Notes under the pieces: generated by a model
Database searches by the model: none
What the model saw: the letters and a program-made list of their open reading frames with translations, nothing else
What the model was told of the DNA's origin: nothing
Program-made: the position numbers and the translations under genes
From: Salminus brasiliensis
Taxonomy: Eukaryota > Chordata > Actinopteri > Characiformes > Bryconidae
Assembly: GCF_030463535.1 (NCBI RefSeq)
Contig: NC_132887.1
Coordinates: 21,904,943-21,968,942 of the forward strand
Direction: 5' to 3'
Length of the DNA: 64,000 nt
Part shown: piece by piece, positions 1-12,975 of the stretch
Position numbering within the stretch: the first letter of the stretch is position 1
How the letters are laid out: every line of letters begins with the position of its first letter

Positions 1-2870
1 TCACCACCGCCCATTTATGTGTGTGTGTGTGTTGTTTAGCATACACAGCTGTGCATGTAATTGGTTTCAGGCATCAGGTATTTCTTCATGAGAGCAAGAG
101 GCTTTTGATTTGTCTTGTGACTTGACGTGGGCACTTGATGGATTACAATCAGTCACTTAGCCAGAAGGTGAAAAAAGGACTTCACAGCAAAGATTGATCC
201 GATTATGCCTTCAGACATACACAAGAGGATAAAGGAGTCAATACACGTCTAGCGAGGTGATTCCTAATAGCCACCAGGAATAAACAGCTTCTCTCTGACT
301 CATTCTTTCTCTTCTTGCAGTTAGCATTGCGTGACCAGACAACTTCAGCCTCATGTTCTGGATCCTTATTGAATCTGTGTTTTTTGGCCTAGTTTGATTC
401 GCTGGTCAGTGAAAACACAACATCAACAGCCTGCTCACAGACAGGTTCTTCTACTTTCCACCTCCAAAGATGAAGCATTTGGACAAGTTACCCACAAAAA
501 GACATGTTTGCCCAAGGATGATCTACTTCAGTTATTGCCATTATCTGCCATTAACTGTTTTTTTCTTTTGTTTAAATATATAAACAATATAAAATATAAC
601 ATACACACACACACACAGTGTTGAGTTTTTTCAGACTCAAGGATGCTTTACAATAGCAGAACATACAGTTCTCCATCAGACAGGGATAATAACTCCCCTA
701 GACCATGGCAAGAAGTCACATAGCTGTCCCAGATGGGGTCCTTATGAGTGAGAGAAAGAAGGCCCTCAAGATCTCAAGAAGCCTGAGAGCTGCGATACAG
801 AATCACTCAGACCCTGTCTACACCTGGTCACTTCATGTGAAGAGTCTCTGGATTGTATCCTGCTAAGATTTTAGGTAAGATAAGATTATTATTATTTTTT
901 TTAGATTCACACTTTTACACTTGGTAGTTAAATGCACCTCTGCTTAGTCAGACTGAAATCAGATTAAGCTGTGTGAGACGGAATAGGCAAATTTGCTCGT
1001 AATGCCGCAATATTTACGGTTATTGTCTCAGTTGTATTGGGAGGGCTTTTTGCTGTTGAATGTGTCCTGGAGAGACATATTATGCTGCTATAACATGTGG
1101 CTCAGATGTGCCTCCTGATGTGGTTTGAGTGATGCGATTTGTATCTGTTTTAAATGCGTCTTGGGTGCGTCTACACTTGCATGTTTATGTGGCTTGGCCT
1201 TCTGTAGATATCTTCTTGATACTCAAGATGGATAAATTGGCCAGGTGTGAATGGGGATATAGACCCCTTTTATACCTGGTCACTTCACGCATCTTAAGTA
1301 TCAGGAGTATATCTCGATAATGCCAATACACATAAAAATGCCAGTGTAAAACACACCCAAGCTGCATTTAAACCAGATACATGATTCACCAAGAGCATAT
1401 TTGTCTAATCAAGAGTAAATGCATGTGGAGAACATTTACCCTTAGCCAGCAGGAAAACACACACAAAACAAATTAAGCTGATATACAGTACAGCGATGGC
1501 CTGTTTGTGCCAGTGTACTCGCATCAGAACACAAGCACAATGTTTATCCATCCATCTACACGGTGGGTCTGGAGCCTATTTGAAATCATTGAGCACAAGG
1601 CATCACAGCGTGGCACACACACCCATTATCCACAAGCACACACACACACAATCGATCTGCTGCGCCATGTTTCTGCACAATGTCCATCTTATGTTTAATA
1701 ATAATAAATTACAAAACCATATTAGATACCATAGAAACCATAAGTTCTAACTAGACAGATGTTTAAAGACGAGGACTAAGTGAGAGTGTAATTGTGCTTT
1801 CACGCTTTACACAGCTGAGAGATACTGAAAGTGAAAAAGCATGTGGCCTGAGGTGGTAAAGTACTATTACAGGATTTTACACAAGTATGACCTCACAATA
1901 TTATACACAATATACACAAACGTAATCAGGATATGCATTTTAACAGTCTACAGTTCTACAGTCGAAGAAAACAAAATCTTAATTCAATTGCCTTTGAAAA
2001 AGAGGAGTGGTGCTACAAGGTGGTTAGTGCAGGTACAGATTTATACAGAAAACCTGATTTTGCTGCACATCTGTTTTTCTGCTTGCTTGTTTTTGGTCTC
2101 CTGTGCTTCTAGTCAGAATGTCTCGAGTTCAATGTGGGTATTGTCAGCGCACCAAGAAGTCTCCGGAGCATCATGTCCTTCGTAATATAATAAGTCGCAC
2201 TAAATTACTACTGGCTAATGACATTACGACCTGGTGACACCAATTTAGTCTGCTTACGCCAGGCCTCCATGTTTTATAGCACCCTTACTGTTCATGTACA
2301 GGGCACAGCCCCTCCAGCTGCTCACAATAGGAACTGCACCTTAGAGTCAGGGTCAGGGTGGCCAGAGTGACCAGAATGTGCACAAACACAGAATGTGCTG
2401 GTTGATGAAATCAGAAATACAATCATTAACATAACCCATCTGAAGGGAATGCTTGGAGGTTAGGCTAGATCACAGCCTCTCCTCAACAAATTCTGGGACC
2501 AAATGAGGGAGTTTAAGCTGGGTCACTCGTGAGGTCATCCAAGTGACAAGCGCAAGGAAAAAATGTGACAAATGGGAGAAAGGGAGGGACAAGAAGATGA
2601 AAAGAGAGGGGGAGTGAAAGCGAAAGACACGTTTGTGCGCAAGTCGAAGCCACAAGAGCACCATTGAAAAGCTTTTTGAAAGATGTCCATAGGGACAGTC
2701 CAGTCTCGCATATACACACACCCAGTTGTCACTATGAACTGCCTAAGCATCTGGCATTTGCACCAACAGCAACCAGAGAGAAGCCCCCAAGTACCTCCGG
2801 GGGCACGAGGCCAACAACACTGGGGCTTAATCATGCACCACTCCTGTAGCCTGTCAAGATCTTGTTTCCA

Positions 2871-2944
<74 letters not shown>

Positions 2945-4398
2945 ACGTATTGCAGTCTTTGTAGGGCTTGTCTACCGGCTTCTGTGCCACCCTGCTAAAG
3001 AACTGAATTAGTGAAAGCAACTTTTCCATGGGTGCCAACCAATGATTTTTCCAAGGTTATCCATGAACATCTGGTCCCCACAAAGAGCTCAATACACACA
3101 AAGACAGATTCATGCACATAAAATAATGTCATTTAGACATTTAGCCTCTAATGGGCCCCAGCCATGCACCCTCCCTTCGTACAAACACGGGCAGGAAGGA
3201 CCGTTTGATTAGATCATCTAATGAGTGACAAAGAAATACTGAGAAATACATAAAACTATCCACTGAAAACAAGCCAAGCAATGCTCTTAAAGATGAAATC
3301 CAACATCCTGCTGGAGATAACTGCGTTTTCAAGATGCATCTGGGGACATAAAGTCCTTGTATGTTGTTTAGTCATGTGACACAGATTGGCCCTTGAAGAA
3401 AGAAACTGAAGTTGCTGATAGCCTGATACAGGCTTTTTTGTTTGTTTTTTCTCATCGTGCCCCAAAAATGAAACGTGGTGAGTGTATGAGAACTCATAAC
3501 TCTTCATAAATAATAAGCAACTAACCACTGGTTTTTATCTCCGCCTTATTTATTGTTAATACATATCCACAGTTCCTGGCACTACAGTTGGAATTCATGT
3601 TTTTAATTTGCCCCAGAGCCCCTCACTCAAAGCACTCTTGAGGGTGGAAAAAGAAAGGAAAATAAGCGAGAAAGCTGAATCCCAGTCTCTCTAATGCGGG
3701 GACTACTGGCCATATCCACTTCAATAAGGGCTCTATGTGATCCGCCTCTACAAGGTATAAGGTGTCACACTGACAACATAGCATCAGCTTGTCTTGGGCA
3801 ATCTATTTTTTACCAACTCCCATATCTTAAGAGTTCAGCAAGATGTCAGCTCAACCGAATGAGAAGGTTACTTTCAAAGTATCATAGTTCTTTTAAAAGA
3901 TGGAAAACTCCTGTAGTTTTCTTGGACTCATCACACACTGATTATGCTAGCGCTTGACAACACATCCGACATGATTACTTGCATTGAGTTAGAAGTGCTC
4001 CAGTGGGATGCATATCTTGCTGAAGCTGTGAGCGTAATTGTTTGAATTCAGGATGTGTGGAATGTCGAGTGAATTAAATCTGATGGAGTTTAGCTCTGCT
4101 GGGGAACCGGAATGCCTGTCCTGCGTCAGGAGGTGTCCGTGCAAATTGCAGGACTTTGGTGTTGCTCTTAAAACAGATGGGTTGAGAGGTAAAAGGAAAT
4201 GAGCAATAAGCATGGTGCAGTTTGCAGCTATTTGCAGTTAAGAGAAACTTCACAAAAGGGGCTTGTAAATGTACTCCTGTACCTCGGCCCACTGTACGAA
4301 AGCATAACCTTAGACCATATGCAGTTTCCTTCTTATTCGGATTAGCTAGAGTTTCTAGCCGAAAGCTGCTACTATGGGGGTTTCCTTCACTATTGCGG
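1..4398. other. Gene-poor flank with simple repeats
   Basis: I see no coding exon here that I can support. Open frames are short, have no recognisable protein signature and are not linked by consistent splice sites. The stretch contains small AC-rich runs (about 601-620 and 1629-1650), a long CA microsatellite at 2872-2946 and otherwise AT-rich unique-looking DNA. It lies downstream of rpap1, which is transcribed leftward from the other side, so distal regulatory DNA is possible but nothing shows it. Confidence 0.5.
2872..2946. repeat. (CA)n microsatellite
   Basis: An almost uninterrupted run of about 37 CA dinucleotides, with one CAT interruption near 2939. It reads open as a poly-Thr/His run in some frames, which is an artefact of the repeat. 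Runs this long are normally length-polymorphic. Confidence 0.97.
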
Positions 4399-5545
4399 TT
4401 ATTCCTCCTCCTCCTCCTCCTCCTCCTCCTCCTGCTGCTGCTGCTTGTACTACTGCTACCACTACTATGGTTACTTCCAATACTACAGATGCAGTTTCTA
4501 CTATTACCACCACTAAAACTGTTGCTTTTACTACTACCACTACTGCTTATTCTACTAATTCAACTGCTGCTTCTACTACTACTACTACCACCACCACCAC
4601 CACCACTAAAACTGCTGCTTCTACTCCTACAACTGCTGCTTATACTACTACTACTACCACTACCACCACCACTAAAACTGCTGCTTCTGTTACTACAACT
4701 GCTGCTTATACTACTACCACCACTAAAACTGCTGCTTTTACTACTACCACTACTAAAACTGCTGCTTTTACTACCACCACCACCACTAAAACTGCTGCTT
4801 TTACTACTACCACTACTGCTTATTCTACTAATTCAACTGCTGCTTCTACTACTACTACCACCACCACCACCACTAAAACTGCTGCTTCTGTTACTACAAC
4901 TGCTGCTTATACACTACTACTACCACCACCACTAAAACTGCTGTTTCTGTTAATACAACTGCTACTTTTAGTACTACTATTGTAATGCTGTTGCTGCTTC
5001 TACTAATGCTACATATACAACAAATACTACTACAACTGCAGCTTCTACTCCTACTACATATACTACAACTGCTGCTTCTACTACAACTACAACACCTGTA
5101 CACCTGCTTCTTATACTACTACTACCACCACCACTAAATCTGCTGCTTCTGTTACTTCAACTGCTGCTTATACTACTACCACCACTAAAACTGCTGCTTT
5201 TAGTCCTACAACTGCTGCTTATACACTACTACTACCACTAAAACTGCTGCTTCTGTTACTACAACTGTTGCTTATACACTACTACTACCACCACTAAAAC
5301 TGCTGCTTATACTACTACTACAACTGCTGCTTATACTACTACTACAACTGCTGCTTCTACTACAACTGCTGCTTCTACTACAACTGCTGCTTCTACATCT
5401 GCTGCATCTACTACTACTACTACTACAACAACTGCTGCTTCTACTACTACTACTACATATACTACAACTGCTGCTTCTACTGCTACTACTACATATACTA
5501 CAACTGCTGCTTCTACTACTACTACTACTACTACTACAACAACAC
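4399..5545 (+). repeat. ACT/GCT-rich triplet tract and degenerate minisatellite
   Basis: About 1.15 kb built almost wholly from trinucleotides ACT, ACC, GCT, CTT and AAA. It begins with a (CCT)n run and a short (GCT)n run at about 4406-4444. It continues as irregular higher-order units of roughly 35-60 bp, each carrying the core ACTAAAACTGCTGCTT followed by variable (ACT)n/(ACC)n. The plus strand is G-poor. Because the period is three, more than one frame stays open for 200 codons or more, giving Thr/Ala-rich, Leu/Pro-rich and, on the other strand, Ser/Cys-rich readings. None has a signal peptide followed by a non-repeat domain, so I read it as a satellite and not a gene. A mucin-like Thr/Ser-rich exon is the main alternative, but no flanking splice structure supports it. 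Confidence 0.9.
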
Positions 5546-8386
5546 CTAAAACATATAAAGTACACCTGTAAAAATATACAGTTTTTAAATGTACAATCCA
5601 AATTACAATCCAAAATTAAATTACAACTACAGTTAATTGTAAAAAGTCAAAATGTCCATGCACGCCTGTGTGGAGGGCTGAGGGACTTGCTGTTCATTTT
5701 ATACTTGTAGAAGTTGATTGGGTGCAGGGTGAACAACCTGAGGGCAGGATACAGTTCTTCCTTTATTTAGTTGTCTGTAAGTGTACTACTACTGTAGTTT
5801 TCTTGTAGAAATAAGAGGGGACAGTTTGCCAACCCTCCTCTTCCAGGACATTTTCCATGAGCATTTTAAAAGCACATACATATGATTTTATTCCGATATA
5901 TTTATATATTCTGAGCCTCACTGACTTCTGTAATAGAAAAGCAAGCATAACCTGACAACCAATTTGCAAATGTTGTTATCCTCCTAAAATACGTTTTTCG
6001 GATTACAGTGCTATTGTAAATGAAACTAAATGAAATTAGCTGCAGGGACAGGACTGGTTATTTGACATAATGACATAAAAACTCACCTTAGCATTTGTTT
6101 ACTTACCTGAGTACAGGAATAAAGCATGTGCGCTTTGAATTAAACAAGTAATGGTTTTCATTTAGCAAGAATGGATGAATGCATCCAGAATGGCAGACCG
6201 CTAACAGGCTAAACATGTCCTGCAGTTCGGTTTAAGTGAAAGACCTTTACTGACTAAAGGACATATATACAATTCTTTTAAAATACATATTACCTAATAT
6301 TTAATTAAACATTTCTATCCAAAAGAGCACATTATTGGCTACGTTATAAAGATCTGCATTATCTGGATATTTCCTAAGTTTTTCCGGATGCATGGGAACT
6401 CTAACTGCTAACTGCCGAGTTAGCTGACCTCATGCACATGAAGGTCATAAACAACAGTGATTGGTCTCTTGGGGTCAGAGTGTTGCTTGTCCTGGGGCAC
6501 TTTACTGCACAATCAGTGGCTCCCTGGTTTAAGGAGGAATCAGAAGCAGATGGGAGCACCTGAGTGCAGCTTGTGCAACTGCTGACCAGAGCGTTGTCAA
6601 TTGGACGTTGGACGAAATCGAAGGCTCGATTAATTCCAAGAGCCTTCTCCCAGTCTTATCACGCACAATAGTTAATCTCGACTCCGAAAGCCAAAATGCT
6701 TGAGACAAGTCTAGAAAATCAATTTCACAGCAGTTTGTAGCTAGCAGCATTTGACTTCAATTAGGCTTGTAATGGTTTTGCTCTCAGTGGCCCCAAAATT
6801 GATTTACAAACCGAATCAAGAATTTGGCGGCCCATTAAACCCCTAACTGAAAGTTGCAGATGAGTTTGAACGATGAACACGAAGCGGAAAGGGTTGGTTT
6901 GGCGGAGGGTTACTCTTCCAGAGAAATCACGTGGTCCACAGAAGCCAGAGAGAAACTGTGCTGCCTAGCTGCAAGACAATATAGAACAGATGTCAGCTGA
7001 GTAGTGTGACTGGCATTATCGCTGCTCACAGGAGGGCTTATTGTCTTCTCTTACTGGCCAGCGTATCATCAGCATTCCTAAGGGGGCAAAACAAAGAGCG
7101 CCACTTACATTTTTTTCCCCTCTCTCTCTCTCTCTATTACGAAAACGGACGACTGATGGAAACCGAGATGGGAACTATGCCATCATTCACTCAGCGTGTT
7201 CATCTTCAGTTGCTGATAAATGGCAACACATGGAATGATGGTTTAGGGGCATACATGCTCTAAGCCAAAACATAATGATAAAATGAGGGGATATCTAAGA
7301 AGCAAGCTCTTCTATTGAAGCTTCGACCTGAAAGAGGCTGCCTAAGCATAGATTCTTTTTTTAGGAATGATCACAACACTGGATTTTCACATTTCAATAC
7401 TTCAATCCTATTGATAGCATCAAAATCAAAACATTTTTGATACCATGTTATGGAGGGATCTCCAGTAATTGGCAGTTTCATGCTGAATTAAAACAAAAAA
7501 AGAAACAAACAAACAAACAAACAAAAAAGAAACGCTCAACGCTGCAGTCCAATGATTTTAGTTTGAAGCCCATAGCTGCTCCGTATAAATGTGTAAATAT
7601 AATTCTGGATGGATAGACCAATAGAAATGCTCTAGAATTACTTGGAATAACCTTTACATTATTATACAGGGTTTTACATTAATTCCTTATTTAATAAATA
7701 CCATTTATTAAAATGTTGTATTAAGCTGTATTAAAGTTCAGATAAGCTTCTTAAAGTATCAGAAACACCTGCGGGCCCATCAGTATGAACAAAATGTTTG
7801 CGGACAACCCTTCTAATGAATGCATTCAGCTGCTTTAAGTTGCTCTCATTGCTGAATGCACACACACAGCTTGCCTTGTCCCTGTAGAGAAGTAGTGCCA
7901 ATAGAATGGGACGCTCTGGAGCAGATAAACATAAACTTATTGGCACCATGCCTAATGCCAGGTGTGGGCAAGAGGGTTATAAAGCCCCCTAGGATTGAGC
8001 TGTGGAGCAGTGAAACGGTGTTCTCTATCCATACAAATTCTCAAAGCAATGCTCCAAAGTCTAGTAGAAAGCCTTCTCTGGACAGTAGAGACAGTTACTG
8101 AAGAAGCAATGAATGAGCTCCAAATGTTCAGATTCAATTAGTATCAATATAATTGATAATATAATATAATATAATATAATCTACTGCAGAAGCATGTTTA
8201 CCTCTTCAAAATCTCAGAGCATTGAACTCGAAATGTCATCCAAACCTCCGGACTGGGAACAAAACCATAGGTCTCTTAAGGCCGGTAAACATTCTGAGAC
8301 AATAGAAAAATACACTGGACAACAACCCACGGAGAACAAAAACTTAAATCCTTGCTTGTGGGCTAACATGAGCTGGTCAACCTGGC
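5546..8386. other. Intergenic DNA downstream of rpap1
   Basis: No coding exon is supported. It contains AAAC-rich and A-rich simple runs (about 7495-7530), an (ATAAT)n-like run near 8158-8180 and part of a dispersed repeat at 7785-8045. The remainder looks like unique AT-rich sequence. Confidence 0.5.
7785..8045 (+). mobile_element. Dispersed fish repeat, probable non-autonomous DNA element fragment
   Basis: The stretch reads like a repeat I recognise from fish genomes. It has a 'tttgcggacaacccttctaa' start, a conserved block around 'ccaatagaatgggacgctct', and 'gttataaagccccctaggat' further on. It has no coding capacity. The right terminus is degraded, so inverted ends cannot be confirmed here. 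The family assignment rests on memory of similar repeats, not on a search. Confidence 0.5.
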
Positions 8387-8392
8387 TTTATT
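8387..8392 (-). terminator. Candidate rpap1 poly(A) signal
   Basis: TTTATT on the plus strand gives a canonical AATAAA on the minus strand, 727 nt beyond the rpap1 stop codon. It is the first clear hexamer I noticed in a plausible 3' UTR position, but use cannot be shown without transcript ends. Confidence 0.35.
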
Positions 8393-9118
8393 GCATTCTT
8401 TTTGGTTCTATAGACACAAGCCATGATTAAAAAAAAAAAAGCCAGAAAAGAATCCTTCTGTGTGTGGTGGCTTATAGGAACTTTCCACATTTGTCTTTTC
8501 TCAGACGATGGTCTAGACCCCACAGTGGGGTAGAATTTTCAGTATAAGTGTTTGGGGTGTTTACTTCACAGCCACATTCTAACCAGCAATGGGATGAGGA
8601 AGGCATGTCGACCGTGCCTCTCCAAAAAAATTCGGCATTAGCCGAAAAAAAAAAAAAAAAATAGAACATTTTCTATTCAAAGCTTTATCAACACCATCTG
8701 TCTGTCCTGGGGAAACTGTCATCTTTTGGCTCCTCCTTGGGAAATCTGCCTCACCTCTCAATCGCTGACTTTTTCTGAAGATCTCCTCCAGTTCAAAATT
8801 GTCTGTGAATCGTAAAATATTTCGTAGTGAGCCACCTTTAATTGCGTTCTGGATCGTCTTCATATGGACTTCATATCAACAGGGACCACTTGAGCTCTTC
8901 AGTATGCTGGAGATTTATCAGAGATGCATTGGTCAAGATCCATTTTCTTGAAGATATGCCCTGGAAAAAAATTGACCTTAACCTTCTCTCCAAACATTCT
9001 TACAAAAAAAACGTACTTCACAGTCTAATCCCAAGTTCTCGTGGCATGTCGAAGGCTGTGGATCTGCTCCAGGTACAGAACAGATGGGACTTTCCAACAT
9101 GCCCAAGACCGTCCAGAT
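8393..9118 (-). other. rpap1: Probable rpap1 3' UTR
   Basis: This follows the TGA of the last rpap1 exon with no further splice site needed. It has a poly(A/T) run at about 8646-8662 and short open frames on both strands (for example minus 8579-8863) without recognisable domains. It is called UTR by position only. Confidence 0.4.
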
Positions 9119-12100
9119 TCACCTGTCTTCATCGTTGCTTTCCCCAGTTCCTGCTACAGTGTGGAGCCTGCAGGCGCGGAGGGGCGGCAGCTGCTCATAG
9201 ACGGTGAAGCCCAGTTGATTGTGCTGCTGGGGAAGGCGGTAGAGCAGCAGGTGGCTCCTTAACACCTGGACCAGAAGAGAACACCACTCTCATGTTAGAG
9301 ACTGAGGGTGGGAGGGAGAGAGGCGTACACGTATAGCTTCACAAGTAAATCATCCATACCTCATCTGTTAGGTAGTAAGTCTTTCTCAGCAGGCTCCGAC
9401 GTGAAACTTCTACCTCCTACAGGAAAACAGCATAAGAAGATCATTGAGCCATCCAGCCATAACTCAAAGAACAGTAAGAACAGCTGAAGGTGGACCCAGC
9501 ATGTGCCTACTAATAATGTGCATATTTCACACCTCTTTCTGGATTCCACAACACAACCAGCCATGAGTGTTTGAAGACAGCTCAAATTCCCTACAGAACA
9601 CCCTTACAGAATAACCAGCTCTCTCACTTTGCTTCAGGCAGTCAAGCCATGCATTCATCACGACAGGATGAAATTTGTCTGAGAGCACTGAAAAGCTTCT
9701 CATTCTGTCATTTTCACCTGGACTTGCTTCCTGACAAGTCGTTGTTCACTGGTGACAGAACAGGGTCAGGTATAGCTGACGGCTCCATTCAAGGCTCTAC
9801 AATATTTCAATAGTGTTTAGAAAGAGACCCAGGAGTATCCATGGCTCAATTCCAACAAAAAATTAAGATATCTCTTAGCAGCTTGCATTGGAAGTGTCAG
9901 CGTAGTTCACCTCAACTTTTCACTTTCATACTGCTCAAATTATTACTGACATCTTCCCACAGTTTTTCAAAATTCAGCAGACATTTCTCCAGGACCACAG
10001 ATTTACCAGTAGAGGAGTGAAAAAGGAGAAGTTCATTTAGATTGGAACCAGGCCAAAACACATAACACACACATACTATGGGTGTCAAAAAGCATTAATC
10101 TGTAGCTGGCGATTCAGCTGCATTGACCTCGAATGTACAGTCATATGCAAATGCTTGAACGGCCCTGTTCAAATGATACAGTTTATTAATTGTCTAGGTG
10201 AAAGTAAGCTGACAAATCATCATCATCACAACCAAAGCCACTAACAGGCGGACAGGTGGCTGTCCTCTCAGAACCTGGACCTGTAACCGGTTTCAATGTT
10301 AATTTTTCAGTGTAACCTTTTTTAGCCTTTACGTTGCAGGTTTAGTAGTCAGGAAACTCAAACTTAATCGCATGCATTGTAAAGATCATGTGTGACGGGG
10401 CGTTATGATGAGTGTTGCGACTCAAGTGTATGTGACGCACATAAAGGGAAGAGATTAGAAACACTGGTTGAAGAGCAGTTGAAAGCAGTGGAGTCAGATC
10501 CCATAACTGTTCTAGCTGCCACATTTCATGGTACCCCAAGATATTAAATTCAGAAGAAAAAAAAATGTTATTGTTCTCTGTAAAGGATGTGTATTTTGTA
10601 GATGTTTATATATATTGTATGACATGCTCTATATTTATAGGTTGTATTTTTTTATATCTTATCCTAAATAAAATATAATTTGCCTAAAAAGAACAGCATT
10701 TACTGGTTCAATTTCAGCACATTTCAAAAGTTTCAGCGCTATGAACAACAAAAATTGCCACAATGCAGAAACATGTGCAGGTAGGGAAGCATAAACTTGA
10801 GTTTATGGCTTAAAGTGACCAAACAGCTTTTTAACTGTTAAAACAAATTCTAGTTTAGAAACAAAAAGTGCTTATGCAGCAATATCACATTCAGGTACAC
10901 GTCTCTATGTAAAAAGTACTAAACGTCTTGTGTGGCCTTAAAACAAGCTGCGTAAACTCAACTTTTGGTGTCAGAAACAAAAAGCGCAATAAATGTTCTA
11001 TTAAGTGTCTGTTTAGCAGTCATAAAGTATGCAAAATAATGTTCTGTGTGTTAAAAAAAGAAAAAGGTAAAAAAATAAATAAAAAGAAAAAACGCTTCTT
11101 GATATCGATGCTCTCCATTGCTGATGCTGTGTGCAAGTGCCAGTATCAGCCCCAATGGCGATATGGTATCAGTATCATGCAACACTAGTTTTAATATTAA
11201 CTGAAAATGAAAAGGGCCCAAAAGGCAATGTAGGGCAGCCTGCTTGGTACTTTGTAGTAACCCTTTGACAAGTATCACAGATTGTAAGTGTGTATATTGC
11301 ATCAGCTAAGAGTTTTATATTGCCAGCTAAGAGTCTTTCGGTTCTTGTTTTGGGGGGACTTTCACGCATTCTTCCTTGTAAAAGGCTTCGATATTTGCAC
11401 CCAAACATGCTGGTATTTCCCCGTCACTGGCTGCAACACAAGGCCTGATCGATCCACCCAAGTGCTTAACAGTTGGAGAGGTGTTCTTTTCAACAACCTT
11501 CGCACCCTTTTGATCCAAACATACCTTTGATGTGGCCAAAAATTTCTATTTAAAATTCATCAGATTACAGGATGTGATTTGTTTAAATGTCCCTTTGAAA
11601 ACCTATGATATTGTAAGGGAAGGTCTTCTTCTGAAGACTGAATGAAGGTCTTTGGCAGTCAAATAGAGGTATTGATTTGCCTTTCTAGACATCCTACAAG
11701 CAGTTATCTCAAAAATCTTACTTGGTATTCCAGACCCTTTTGATCTCTACCATTTCTGTTAACTGCCATTTCTTATTTAGAATACTTTACCTTCTAATAG
11801 CCTCCTTCTGCTTTGTGGGCATCAGTGCTAGGCAGCTGCTTAGAGCTGCTGACTTTCGGGACAAGGTTTAAGCTTTGGAATTTGCATCATTTCCGTGAGT
11901 AGCATCATCTTTCTTAACTATGACTGTGAACAAGCTTAACTATGACAAGTTACCAAACTAACTAACTGCCCAAATGTTTGTGTGGTGCTCCTATCATTTT
12001 TGCACCCCTTTTCTTTGTACACCTGTCCAAAACTTTACTAATTTACTAATCTCATTTTCTACTCACTATTTACAGAAACAGAAAATTTGACCAGAGAAGC

Positions 12101-12893
12101 CCAAACACTTGCATGCCACTGTTAGAATATTTCGGGCAAAATAAAGCTTTTGAATTGTCAGATACGTTACATCTTTATTGCATACCTGTGGTACTTCATC
12201 TTGTGAGAAGATAAAGGCGTTGAGATGGGCCACAGCCACCACGTAGAGCACAGGACACCAGCTCCTCCTCAGAGCTCCGGTGACTAAGGCACGGAAATAG
12301 AGCCGCAGGAGAGGCAGGGAGTCTTCTGGTGGGGAAGTGAAGTTCTCCAGAGCAATGGGCAGCTGAGCAGGGAGAACACACACCAGTAAGAACATCTCAT
12401 TTCATTCTGTTTAGAAATAATGCTGCGGTCTGATGCTTGTTTCCCACCTATTTAAGCAGCGGTTGGTTAGAGTGTATCCACGGGATCAAGAGGAGCTGTT
12501 CATTATTACATCAGGGGCTGAATGGGGTAACGCCAAAACAAGTCTTTGATCTTTCTCAACTAATGTAAAATCAGTATATTACCTTTATTAAATTTGCAAA
12601 TTTTAAAATTATACCTTTTCTTTTGTTTGGGCCATAAAAAGATAATAGATGAGGTTGGTTTGTTGATGCTGGATTTAAATTAAAGGCCATAAACCTGCTG
12701 TTACTTTATAAAGAAAAACAACAAACGCATCCACATCCAATTTAGGTGTTTGGATGAGGGATTATTCATTTTTTCCATTTTCTACAGACATTATTTAAAC
12801 TGCATAATAGAATAGAATTTTTGTACTTTATAGATATATTTTATAATATTATAGATTATATTATAGATATGTTTATAATGTATATGCACATAT

Positions 12894-12975
<82 letters not shown>

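Noticed and set aside
4222-4985. Long Leu/Pro-rich and Thr/Ala-rich open frames as a protein gene
   Set aside because: They follow from the three-base periodicity of the repeat tract. More than one frame is open, and none connects to a non-repeat domain or to splice sites.
8579-8863. Minus-strand 94-codon ORF downstream of rpap1
   Set aside because: Its central part looks protein-like, but it lies in the presumed rpap1 3' UTR, ends in a homopolymer-derived Phe run and has no recognisable family.
8842-9207. Plus-strand 121-codon ORF
   Set aside because: It overlaps the last rpap1 exon antisense and the 3' UTR; no domain is recognised.
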